30,693 nt of DNA, taken from JAIEPT01 sp038217425. Its GTDB lineage: Bacteria > Planctomycetota > Planctomycetia > Gemmatales > Gemmataceae. How positions within the stretch are numbered: the stretch's first letter is position 1; each line of letters starts with the position of its first letter. Below the pieces are notes generated by a model. That model did not search any database. It worked only from the letters and a program-made list of their open reading frames with translations, and was not told the DNA's origin. The translations under genes were made by a program, and so were the position numbers. The stretch lies in assembly GCA_038217425.1 (NCBI GenBank), contig JBBQPM010000075.1, positions 1-30,693 of the forward strand, given 5' to 3'. Positions 1-7,610 of this stretch are shown in pieces.

Positions 1-528
1 GACGTCGACGCCCTTATCCGCGGGGATCTCGCGGATCTGCAAATTGGCGCGGGTCGTGACGTCGGTGTAGCCGCCGCCGCATTCCTCGGCGATCAACGCG
101 ATGCCGCGGAATTGGTGCGAGGTCAGGAAACCGCCCGGCATACGCAGCCGGCACATGTACGCGTCCTGAGCCGGGGCGACGTGGAACAAACCCTGGTACT
201 TGAACGCGAGGACGTCGAGACCCTTGGGAAACCGGTTGTCGCTGGCGTGCTGGACTACGTCGTTCCACATGTCGAGCGGATGGCGTTTGCGTTTCGCGTC
301 CTCTTGCGGCGTGAGTTTTTTGCCTTCCGCAAGGACGCGGTTCTGGGCGATGAGGTGACTCGCGTCGGGCCCGGTCGGCTCTGCCTCCGCGTGCTTGCCA
401 TCGGCGGCGATGCCGAGCGTGCCGGCGAACGTCGGCAGGCCAAGCCGAACACGCGCGACCTCGGCGCCGCTCAGGAACCCTTGCAGGTAGAGCTTCTGGT
501 CTTCGCGAAAGTCTTCGGTTCCCGTCAT
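1..528 (-). CDS. nirA: NirA-type ferredoxin-nitrite reductase, N-terminal part (runs off left edge)
   Basis: The reading frame is open for exactly 176 codons from the ATG at 528 to base 1, so the C-terminal part lies outside the window. The start follows the nitrate reductase stop codon by 13 bp, which indicates one transcript. The protein begins MTGTEDFREDQKLYLQGFLSG, the FxxxQKxYLxGF opening of NirA-family proteins. Around residues 130-170 it has DAYMCRLRMPGG and then GGYTDVTTRANLQIREI, the signature of the nitrite/sulfite reductase ferredoxin-like half domain. By family knowledge these are cytoplasmic sirohaem and [4Fe-4S] enzymes reducing nitrite to ammonium with six electrons, usually from ferredoxin. 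The cysteines that bind the cofactor lie further C-terminal and cannot be checked. Sulfite reductase is the main alternative; the neighbouring nitrate reductase argues for nitrite. No strong Shine-Dalgarno sequence precedes the start, so coupling to the upstream gene is likely. Confidence 0.86.
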   Translation of the reverse strand, partial: MTGTEDFREDQKLYLQGFLSGAEVARVRLGLPTFAGTLGIAADGKHAEAEPTGPDASHLIAQNRVLAEGKKLTPQEDAKRKRHPLDMWNDVVQHASDNRFPKGLDVLAFKYQGLFHVAPAQDAYMCRLRMPGGFLTSHQFRGIALIAEECGGGYTDVTTRANLQIREIPADKGVDV

Positions 529-541
529 GGTTTCGACCTGG

Positions 542-2707
542 TTAAACAACGACCTCGTTCATCGGCAGACTGATTCGCCGCGAGGACGCGATCTCCGGCG
601 TCTGGACCGCGGCGACCTTTTCCAAACTCACCGCGCAAAACTTCAGCTCCGGCTGCTTCGCCACCCGGCCGATGGCACTGATCGTCAGGTAATTGGCCGC
701 GTTGTCTTTCGCGTACAGATCGCCCCAGTGAAACGGCAGGAAGACCATCCCCGGCGGCGTGCCGTCGCGCAGCTTCGCGGGCAATTGAATCGTGCCGCGA
801 CGGCTCGAAATCTGCACCAGGTCCCCCTCCGCGATTTCGATATCCGCCGCGTCCTGCGGATTCATCTCGACGTAAGGCCCTGGTTCGCGCCGCACCAGCT
901 TTTCGGACTTCGCCGTGCGCGTTAGCGTGTGCCAATGGGCGTAGAGTCGACCGGTGGTCAAGATGAACGGGAACTCGTGATCGGGGATCTCGCGCGGTTC
1001 GCGGTGATCGCGCGGCAAAAAATTGGCCCGGCCATTCTCCGTCGCGAACTTGCGGTCGAGATAGCGCCGTTTGCTGCCGGGATGATCCACGCTCGGGCAG
1101 GGCCACTGCAGACTCTTCTCCCGATGCAGCCGAGCCGACGTCGCGCCTGCCATGTCGCAGGGCCGACCCGCCGTCGTGCGAATGAACTCATCCCACACCT
1201 GGCCCGCGTTCTCGTACCGAAAACTCGAAAATCCCATCGTCTGCGCGAAGCGGTTGATGATCTCCCAGTCGGAGAGCGCCTCGCCCGGCGTGTCCCATAA
1301 CTTCGGACTGTACGCCACCGTCCGCTCGCTGTTCGTGCTCGTCCATTCCTTCTCGCCCCACTGCGCCGCCGGCAAAACCACGTGCGCGAATTCCGTCGTC
1401 TCCGTCGGATGATACGCATCTTGTACTACGACAAGTTCCGCGCGCTGCAAGGCCCGACGCACGTGATGCAAGTCGGGCAAGCTGACGGCTGGGTTCGTTC
1501 CCGCGATCCAGATCGCCTTGAGCTGCCCCTTCTCCATCGCGCGAAACATCTCCACCGCGCTCAGCCCCGGCCTGGCGTTGATCGAGCCCGGCGCCCGGCC
1601 CCAGAACTCCTCGAGTTCCCGGCGATGGTCCGCGTTCTCCACCGTGCGATAGCCCGGCAACTGATGCGACAGCAATCCCGCCTCGCGGCCCCCCATCGCG
1701 TTCGGCTGGCCCGTGAGCGAGAACGGCCCAGCGCCGACCTTGCCGATTTGACCCGTCAGCAAGTGCAGGTTGATCAGACTGTTGTTCTTCCACATGCCGA
1801 CCGTGCTCTGGTTCAGCCCCATGCAGTAGAAGCTTAGAAAACCCTTCGACTCCGCGAGCATTCCAGCGAACTTCGACAAACTCTCTGCTGAGAGTCCCGC
1901 GACTGCGCACAGTTCATGCACGTTCTGTTCGAGCAGGAATGTCTGGTATTCCTTGAAGCCGTTGGTGTGTCGGCTCACGAAGTCGTTATCGACGGCGTAG
2001 CGGTCGATCAACATACGGCCGACCACGTTGAGCAGCGCGATGTCGCCGCCGGGCGCGACCGCAAGGTGCAGGTCGGCGATGGCCGCAGTGGCGGTGCGGC
2101 GCGGGTCGATGACGACGACTTTTTGCTGCGGGTTCTTGCGCTTGCTGGCCCGCACGCGGTCGAACGTGACCGGATGGGCCTCGGCCATGTTGCTCCCCAT
2201 GATGACGAGGAGATCGGCCGATTCGATGTCGTCGTAACAGGTTGGGGGCCCGTCGCTGCCGAGGCTGGTGCGATAGCCCGCGACTGCGGCCGCCATACAG
2301 AGTCGGCTGTTCGAATCGGTGTTGTTGCAGCCGAGATGGCCTTTGAAAAGCCGCGAGATGAGGTAAACCGTTTCGGTGTCGAGCTGCCCGCTGCCGTAGA
2401 AGCCGATCGCTTGCGGGCCGTGGGCTTTGATGATGTACGAGAAGATTTCGCCGACGTAGCGGAGCGCGGTGCTCCAGTCGGTGGGCTCGAAACCATCGTG
2501 CCGGCTGAGTCGGAACTGCGGTTGCAACAGCCGATCGGGCGTGTGAATGGTCGGCCCGAGCTGCGTCCCTTTGGCGCAGATGCCGCCGAGGTTGGCCGGT
2601 GCGTCTTCCACGCCTCGAACGCGCTGGACGACTCCGTTCTCTCCCTCGAACCGCAACCGGCACCCGACCCCGCAGTAGGGGCAGACAGATTCGCCGAGCA
2701 GATTCAT
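542..2707 (-). CDS. narB: Assimilatory nitrate reductase catalytic subunit, ferredoxin-type (NarB/NasA-like)
   Basis: A 721-residue molybdopterin oxidoreductase that would reduce nitrate to nitrite in the cytoplasm. The N-terminus carries the [4Fe-4S] motif CPYCGVGC (Cys9, Cys12, Cys16) with the fourth ligand in GGICAKG (Cys44). NSRLCMAAAVAGY supplies Cys137, expected to ligate molybdenum as in the Nap/Nas group. The C-terminal 130 residues, from FILTTGRLYAHWHT to FLPFHWGD, match the molydopterin dinucleotide-binding domain. There is no extra C-terminal [2Fe-2S] domain as in long NasA proteins and no Tat signal, which fits a short, ferredoxin-dependent, cytoplasmic NarB type. I chose the ATG at 2707 because the iron-sulfur motif starts eight residues later, as in the family. 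The frame stays open to an ATG at 2827, but the extra 40 residues look unlike the family. NirA follows 13 bp downstream. No nitrate transporter or cofactor genes are visible here. Confidence 0.92.
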   Translation of the reverse strand: MNLLGESVCPYCGVGCRLRFEGENGVVQRVRGVEDAPANLGGICAKGTQLGPTIHTPDRLLQPQFRLSRHDGFEPTDWSTALRYVGEIFSYIIKAHGPQAIGFYGSGQLDTETVYLISRLFKGHLGCNNTDSNSRLCMAAAVAGYRTSLGSDGPPTCYDDIESADLLVIMGSNMAEAHPVTFDRVRASKRKNPQQKVVVIDPRRTATAAIADLHLAVAPGGDIALLNVVGRMLIDRYAVDNDFVSRHTNGFKEYQTFLLEQNVHELCAVAGLSAESLSKFAGMLAESKGFLSFYCMGLNQSTVGMWKNNSLINLHLLTGQIGKVGAGPFSLTGQPNAMGGREAGLLSHQLPGYRTVENADHRRELEEFWGRAPGSINARPGLSAVEMFRAMEKGQLKAIWIAGTNPAVSLPDLHHVRRALQRAELVVVQDAYHPTETTEFAHVVLPAAQWGEKEWTSTNSERTVAYSPKLWDTPGEALSDWEIINRFAQTMGFSSFRYENAGQVWDEFIRTTAGRPCDMAGATSARLHREKSLQWPCPSVDHPGSKRRYLDRKFATENGRANFLPRDHREPREIPDHEFPFILTTGRLYAHWHTLTRTAKSEKLVRREPGPYVEMNPQDAADIEIAEGDLVQISSRRGTIQLPAKLRDGTPPGMVFLPFHWGDLYAKDNAANYLTISAIGRVAKQPELKFCAVSLEKVAAVQTPEIASSRRISLPMNEVVV

Positions 2708-3100
2708 TCCAGTTTCTCTGGTGTCAAAACGAACGGCGTGCGGGCCGCCAATTTTCGCAGGGAGAGTTGCGACGTCGGCGGTTTCCCACGTGTTGAGGGA
2801 CGTACAGCAACTGGCGTGCCGAAGCACGACCGCAGCTCAGCGTTGAGTCGTAACTGATCGTTTCAGGAGGGATTGCGTCGCGCAAGAACCAGAGGTGCGG
2901 ATCGAGACGTGCGACGCGAAACGCTGGGAGGTGAGGCACGAAACGAACGGAAGCTAGGCACGTGATGCCGAAAGCCCAGGGATGGCGATCCCTGGGGAAG
3001 CGTCCGCAACGTCGTCGAAAATCCCGACGAACAACGTTACGGGTATTGGATATAATTCCGGGCGCTTCCCCAGGGATCGCCATCCCTGGGCTTTCGCGGG
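2708..3100. other. Intergenic stretch upstream of the nitrate reductase gene
   Basis: This 393-bp gap separates the nitrate reductase start from the stop codon of the small secreted protein gene. It contains the perfect inverted repeat at 2969-3096. If the nitrate reductase actually starts at 2827, the first 120 bp are coding. I found no convincing promoter with both elements, although the promoter of the nitrate operon must lie here or further upstream. No RNA gene is apparent. Confidence 0.6.
2969..3096. repeat. Perfect 34-bp inverted repeat, each arm itself a hairpin
   Basis: The arms at 2969-3002 and 3063-3096 are exact reverse complements over 34 bases and enclose 60 nt. Each arm contains CCCAGGGAT-GGCG-ATCCCTGGG or its complement, a 9-bp stem with a 4-nt loop. 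The element can therefore fold as two small hairpins or as one long stem. It lies 5 bp beyond the stop codon of the small secreted protein (minus strand) and could act as its terminator, though there is no T-tract. The design of two palindromes in opposite orientation resembles a REPIN. I recall similar CCCAGGGATGGCGATCCCTGG strings in other planctomycete genomes, but cannot verify this here. Confidence 0.85.
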
Positions 3101-3493
3101 CTACTTTGTCTCGTCCTTCTTCTTTTCTTCGGCCGGAGCTTTTTTGACGATCTTGAATGTCGTCATCGCCAGACCTTCGCCGGTGTCGATCCAGTCGAAC
3201 TGCACGGTGTCCCCTTCCTTGGCGGTCTTGACAGCGGCGAGAACCTTGGCGATCGGGCCCTTGGTGAGCGGATCGTAGTTCACGCGATAGCTGCGCGGCT
3301 TCTCTTCGCCGGGGGCTAGCACCTCGGCGATGACGTTTTTGCCGTTGGGGGTTGGCTTGGCGGAGACGAGCTTGCCGAGAATAGAACCCTTGCGTTTTTC
3401 TTTCTTGTCCTTCGCTTGCTGCGCTTCGGCCGAGAGGCCGCAAAGGAAGGCCGCGACGAGCGCAAAACTGGCGAGGACGACTTTGGGAAACAT
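3101..3493 (-). CDS. Small secreted protein of unknown function
   Basis: This encodes 130 residues. It opens with a clear Sec signal peptide, MFPKVVLASFALVAAFLCG followed by LSAEAQ, so cleavage is likely after the Ala-Glu-Ala near residue 26. The mature part starts with a Lys/Glu-rich stretch and then a compact region with VIAEVLAPGEEKPRSY and GDTVQFDWIDTGEGLAM that looks like a small beta barrel. It ends in a Lys/Glu-rich tail. The start at 3493 is chosen because GGAG sits 8 nt upstream and because the signal peptide begins there; an upstream ATG at 3580 would put 29 unrelated residues in front. I do not recognise a family. The kinase gene is divergent, 144 bp away, and the repeat at 2969-3096 follows the stop. 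Periplasmic or surface location is inferred. Confidence 0.75.
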   Translation of the reverse strand: MFPKVVLASFALVAAFLCGLSAEAQQAKDKKEKRKGSILGKLVSAKPTPNGKNVIAEVLAPGEEKPRSYRVNYDPLTKGPIAKVLAAVKTAKEGDTVQFDWIDTGEGLAMTTFKIVKKAPAEEKKKDETK

Positions 3494-3602
3494 GATGACG
3501 ACTCCGACGAGCTGAAGTGGGAACGCCGCGACGTGCAAGGCGTCAACCGTTATCGTTCCACAGCTTGCTCCGGGACGCAAGTCATTTCGGACGATTTGCG
3601 CG

Positions 3603-3631
3603 TGACGAGTTCGGCGTCGATCGGTTAGAAT
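3603..3631 (+). promoter_or_regulatory. Candidate promoter giving a leaderless kinase mRNA
   Basis: TAGAAT at 3626-3631 matches the -10 consensus at five of six bases and ends only 6 nt before the ATG at 3638. TGACGA at 3603-3608 is a weak -35 with a 17-nt spacer. Transcription would start about at the A of the start codon. The absence of any Shine-Dalgarno sequence before 3638 fits this reading. It is a motif match only. Confidence 0.35.
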
Positions 3632-3637
3632 CCGGAC

Positions 3638-6559
3638 ATGTCCACCGCATCCTTCGATTCTCGCTCCATCGACGAAACCGCGCGCCGAAAGTTCGAGTCG
3701 GCGTGGCGCGAGCAGCTGCCGGCCGTCATCGAAGACTTCCTCCCGGCTGCCGACTCCCCCTATTTCCTGGCCACGCTGGAAGAGCTGGTGCAGATCGACC
3801 TCGAGATGCGCTGGAAGACCGCGAGTTCCCTCGCCGAGACGAACGTACTGCCGAGCGAAGCGCCGCCTCGCCTAGAGTCGTATCTGGAGAGATTCCCGCA
3901 ACTCGCCGAACCGGGGCAGCGTCGCCGACTTCTCAAGGAGGAGTTTCGCATCCGTTGCAAGTATGGTCAACGTCCCGATCCGACCGAGTTCGAGCAGCGC
4001 TTTCCGGGACTGGTCGACTCGGTGCAGGACTTCCTCACGGTTCCGGAAAGGCCGACCGCGGCGCAGGCTTGGCCGACGATCGACGGCTACGAGATCGAGG
4101 CGGTGCTCGGCAAAGGCGGCATGGGCATCGTCTACAAGGCCCGGCAAAAACGCCTCAACCGTACCGTCGCGCTCAAGACCGTGCTCGGCGGCGCCGAGAC
4201 GGAAGAATTGCTCCGGTTTCTGAGCGAGGCCGAGGCGGTGGCGCGCTTGCAGCATCCGCACATTGTGCAAATCTACGAGGTCAACAAGCACGACGGACGA
4301 CCGTTCTTCAGCATGGAGTTTGCTGACGAGGGGACGCTCTCCGAGAAACTGAAAGGCGCCCCTCCCGCGACGGCGACCGATGCCGCCGATCTGATCGAAC
4401 GCATCGCCCGCGCCGTCGAGTACGCCCACACGCGCGGCATCGTTCATCGCGATCTCAAGCCCGCAAACATCCTGCTTACCAAGGCCAACGTCGACGGATC
4501 GCGCAGCGGCATCGCCTCGCTCCGTTCGACCCGCTTCGCCCCGTTCGTCCCGAAAATCTCCGACTTCGGCCTCGCCAAATACATGGACGCTGGCTTCGGA
4601 CTCACTCAGACCGGCGCCATCGTCGGCACCCCCAGTTACATGGCGCCCGAACAGGCCGCGGGCAAATCCGCGCTCATTGGCCCGGCCACCGACGTCCACG
4701 CCCTCGGGATCATTCTTTACGAATTGCTCACTGGAAAACCTCCCTATCAGGCCGCTTCGGTGATGGACACGCTCGAGCTGGTTCGCACGCAGGAACCGCT
4801 CGGCCCGCGCGCCCTGCAGCCCAGAGTTCCCCGCGATCTCGAAACCATCTGCCTCAAATGTCTGCACAAGGAACCGGCGCGACGTTACTCCAGCGCCGGC
4901 GAACTCGCCGACGATCTCGAACGATTCCTGCGCGACGAACCGATCAAAGCTCGGCCCGTCGGACCCAGCGAACGGTTTTGGCGCTGGTGCCGACGCAATC
5001 CCATCGTCGCCGGCCTCGTCAGCACCGTCGCGATCCTGCTGGTGACCGGAACCGTGGTCGCTTCCTACATGGCCTGGCAGATGGGACGTATCGCCCAGGA
5101 CGAAGCCCAGCAGCGCCGCAACGCCGAGGAGGCCAATCGCAAATCGCTCAACACCCTCGCGGAGATGTACACGTTCCGCGGCCTGGTCGCGCACGATGAA
5201 AACGATCCCGCACAGGCGTTCCTCTGGTTCGCGTACGGCGTCAACCTCGAGCAAACCAAGACGGAAGTTCAGCAAGCGAACCTCATCCGCTTTCGCTCCT
5301 GGAGCCGACTGCTCAGCGTGCCGCTGCGCGCGTTCCCGCTTCCGACGGGCGTCCGTCACGCCCTCTTTCATCCCGCCGGCGATCATCTCCTCACCGTGGC
5401 AAACGGCAATCTCGCGATTTGGGACATCGACCGGGAAACGAAGATCGACTGGCCCCAGTCCGGGCAGAAGATCGTTGGCGCCGCGTGGTCCCCCGACGGC
5501 GGCGAATTAGCCATCGGCATCGAAGCCGGCAGCGTCGAACTGCGTCGCTTTCCAGGCGGCGAACTACTCAAAAAACTCGACCACGCCGACGGTCTCGAGA
5601 CGCTCGTTTATAGCCGAGACGGCAATCTGCTGGCCTTCGGCAAATCGACCGTTCGCGTCTGGGATCGGGCCAAACAAGACTACCGGACGGAGCCGCTCCC
5701 CCATCCGCAGCCGATCAAGACCTTGACGTTCTCGCCCGACGGCAAACGCCTGGCCACGTCCTGCCTGGACAATCAGGCCCGACTGTTTGACCTCGCGGCT
5801 CCCAGCGCACCGCGTCGCTTTCCGCACATCGCGTTTCGTGGCGGCTTCACTGCCGTCCCCGCTCCGCCCGTCTTTCTCAAAGGAGGCGCTGAACTCGCCA
5901 CCATCGCCAACCCTACCAAGATCGCCAAATGGGAATCGGCGACCGGCAAACCTCTGCAGACTCAGGACTTCATCGTCGTCGGCAACACCATTCATCACAT
6001 GGCTGCCAATCCGCTCGGCACCCAACTCGCCATCGGCGGCTTCAGCGGCGCTCGCATCTGGTCCGACGGCAACGACAAACTCGAACCCGCGCTCCTCAGG
6101 CACGGCAACTACGTGCAATCCGTCGCCGTCAGCCCCGACGGTGCCACCCTCCTGACCGCGTGCGAAGACCGCACCACCCGCCTCTGGTCGATGAAGGACG
6201 GTGCGCCGCTCGGCCCCGGATTGCAGCATCAGATCGGCCTGCACTTCGCCGCCTTCGCCCCCGACGGCAAACGCTTCGTCACCGTACAAAGCGACGGGCT
6301 TGTGCGCATCTGGGCAGTCCCGCTCGGCCATCCGCGCGACCGCGCCATGCGCGTCCCCATGCAGCCCACCTTCGCCCGCTTCGATCCGACCGGCAAGTAC
6401 GTCTTTGCCACCGGATCCAACCACGAAAACAACCTCACAATCTCAATCCGATCCTGCGCGTCTTCGAAGTCGCCAGCGGCCAGCCCGCGGGAGCGGATCT
6501 GTCGATTCGCGGCCATCTCACCAATTCCCTTTTCGCGCCCAACGGACAGCATCTCCTGA
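3638..6559 (+). CDS. Membrane Ser/Thr protein kinase with WD40 propeller (N-terminal part, before an apparent frameshift)
   Basis: The first 973 codons of a Hanks-type kinase of the planctomycete kinase-WD40 fusion class. Residues 1-145 form the N-terminal region common in these proteins, with two YxxRFP-like motifs (YLERFPQL, FEQRFPGL). The kinase domain spans about 150-430: GKGGMGIVYKA loop, Lys180 in VALK, HRDLKPAN with Asp272, DFG with Asp309, GTPSYMAPEQ. All catalytic residues are present. One transmembrane helix lies at about 455-477, then a coiled linker (to about 520). From about 565 WD40-like blades follow, ending LAIWDID, VRVWDRA, ARLFDLA, IAKWESA, ARIWSDG, TRLWSMK and VRIWAVP. After NHENNL near 6436 the frame loses WD40 character and stops at 6559, while the propeller continues in the -1 frame. 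The kinase would be cytoplasmic with the propeller across the membrane. The signal and substrates are unknown. Confidence 0.88.
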   Translation: MSTASFDSRSIDETARRKFESAWREQLPAVIEDFLPAADSPYFLATLEELVQIDLEMRWKTASSLAETNVLPSEAPPRLESYLERFPQLAEPGQRRRLLKEEFRIRCKYGQRPDPTEFEQRFPGLVDSVQDFLTVPERPTAAQAWPTIDGYEIEAVLGKGGMGIVYKARQKRLNRTVALKTVLGGAETEELLRFLSEAEAVARLQHPHIVQIYEVNKHDGRPFFSMEFADEGTLSEKLKGAPPATATDAADLIERIARAVEYAHTRGIVHRDLKPANILLTKANVDGSRSGIASLRSTRFAPFVPKISDFGLAKYMDAGFGLTQTGAIVGTPSYMAPEQAAGKSALIGPATDVHALGIILYELLTGKPPYQAASVMDTLELVRTQEPLGPRALQPRVPRDLETICLKCLHKEPARRYSSAGELADDLERFLRDEPIKARPVGPSERFWRWCRRNPIVAGLVSTVAILLVTGTVVASYMAWQMGRIAQDEAQQRRNAEEANRKSLNTLAEMYTFRGLVAHDENDPAQAFLWFAYGVNLEQTKTEVQQANLIRFRSWSRLLSVPLRAFPLPTGVRHALFHPAGDHLLTVANGNLAIWDIDRETKIDWPQSGQKIVGAAWSPDGGELAIGIEAGSVELRRFPGGELLKKLDHADGLETLVYSRDGNLLAFGKSTVRVWDRAKQDYRTEPLPHPQPIKTLTFSPDGKRLATSCLDNQARLFDLAAPSAPRRFPHIAFRGGFTAVPAPPVFLKGGAELATIANPTKIAKWESATGKPLQTQDFIVVGNTIHHMAANPLGTQLAIGGFSGARIWSDGNDKLEPALLRHGNYVQSVAVSPDGATLLTACEDRTTRLWSMKDGAPLGPGLQHQIGLHFAAFAPDGKRFVTVQSDGLVRIWAVPLGHPRDRAMRVPMQPTFARFDPTGKYVFATGSNHENNLTISIRSCASSKSPAASPRERICRFAAISPIPFSRPTDSIS

Positions 6560-7608
6560 CGCTCAGCTACGTGGCCGAGGCAAGCCCCTCGGGCGTGGTG
6601 CAGTTCTGGGACTGGAAGACCGGAGCCAAACCGATTCCCCCTATCGCCATGCCTTCTGAACCGCGTGGCGTCGCCTTCAGTGCCGACGGTAAACGTGCGG
6701 CGATTCACTGTTTCGGCGGCCAAATCTTTCTCCTCGACGCGAACACCGGCGCCATCCTGCAGACGCTGCAGCAAAACCCCAGCCGCGTGCCCAACTCCTA
6801 CCCCGGCGTGCGCTTCGCCGAGGCGGACAAGACGCTCATCTCCTTCGGAACCGGACATTTGGTCCACGTCTGGAATCTCGAGACCGGCGCCCAGCGGTAT
6901 CCGCCGCTCAAGCACGACTACGGCATCACCAACGACGCCGTCCTTTCCCGCGACGGCCAATGGCTGCTGACGAGTTGCTGGGACAAAACTGTACGCGTGT
7001 GGGAGTTCGCCACCGGCAGGTCCATGACGCTTCTGCCGCACCCCGAGTGGGTATATACGGCCAGTTTCGACACCTCGGGGACGCGGGTCGTCACGTGTTG
7101 CCGCGACGGCATGGCGCGAATCTGGGATTGGCGTAACGAGAAGCTCGCCTATCCGCCGTGCCGGCACAAAGACGCCTGCTACACGGCGCAGTTTCTTTCG
7201 GGCGAGAACTACCTGATTACCAGCAGCCGCGACGGTAGCGTTCGGCTCTGGGACAGTCGCAGCGCCCGGCCGATCACGCCGCCGTTTGTCATGCGCACGG
7301 GTCGGTGGAGTTGGGGCTCGATGGCGCTCGCCGAGGGCAAGGCGGAGCCATGGAATGCCGTCGTCGATGCCGCGGAAGATTACGCGGCCGTGGGCGGCAC
7401 GTCCTATATGCTACACACGCTGCACCTGGGGGACCTCAAGGAAGCAGGCGATCTGCCGCTCCAGGATCCGATCCTGCTCGGCAAACTCCTCTCGGGCTAC
7501 CACGTCATGAACGAGCGCGACGTCGAAGGACTCACCAGCGAACAATGGCTCGAACTCTGGCGCAGCTTTCGTAAGGAAAATCCCGGGTTCGGCAAGCGAG
7601 CGCGGTGA
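6436..7608 (+). CDS. C-terminal WD40 propeller of the kinase, continuing in the -1 frame
   Basis: From about 6439 the frame reads NLNPILRVFEVASGQ and continues directly the propeller of the upstream kinase. About seven more blades follow, ending LRVFEVA, VQFWDWK, IFLLDAN, VHVWNLE, VRVWEFA, ARIWDWR and VRLWDSR. With the upstream ones this makes about fifteen, which suits two beta propellers. The last 90 residues are a non-WD40 tail with EQWLELWRSFRKENPGF. There is no signal or independent start at the junction; the first ATG clearly inside this segment is at 6649. One extra base near 6430-6438 would restore a single gene of about 1320 codons. I therefore treat this as the rest of the same gene, broken by a real mutation or by a sequencing or assembly error. 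The stop is 2 bp from the stop codon of lnt on the other strand. Confidence 0.82.
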   Translation, partial: HNLNPILRVFEVASGQPAGADLSIRGHLTNSLFAPNGQHLLTLSYVAEASPSGVVQFWDWKTGAKPIPPIAMPSEPRGVAFSADGKRAAIHCFGGQIFLLDANTGAILQTLQQNPSRVPNSYPGVRFAEADKTLISFGTGHLVHVWNLETGAQRYPPLKHDYGITNDAVLSRDGQWLLTSCWDKTVRVWEFATGRSMTLLPHPEWVYTASFDTSGTRVVTCCRDGMARIWDWRNEKLAYPPCRHKDACYTAQFLSGENYLITSSRDGSVRLWDSRSARPITPPFVMRTGRWSWGSMALAEGKAEPWNAVVDAAEDYAAVGGTSYMLHTLHLGDLKEAGDLPLQDPILLGKLLSGYHVMNERDVEGLTSEQWLELWRSFRKENPGFGKRAR

Positions 7609-7610
7609 AA

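Noticed and set aside
2708..2827. Extension of the nitrate reductase to the ATG at 2827
   Set aside because: The added 40 residues look unlike the family, whose iron-sulfur motif lies close to the N-terminus.
3872..5386. A 504-codon minus-strand open frame opposite the kinase
   Set aside because: The plus strand has all kinase motifs; the antisense product is a shadow.
6421..6440. Programmed -1 frameshift in the kinase
   Set aside because: The bases GAAAACAACCTCACAA contain no proper X-XXY-YYZ slip site in the kinase frame and no obvious downstream stem. A mutation or sequence error is simpler, though not excluded.
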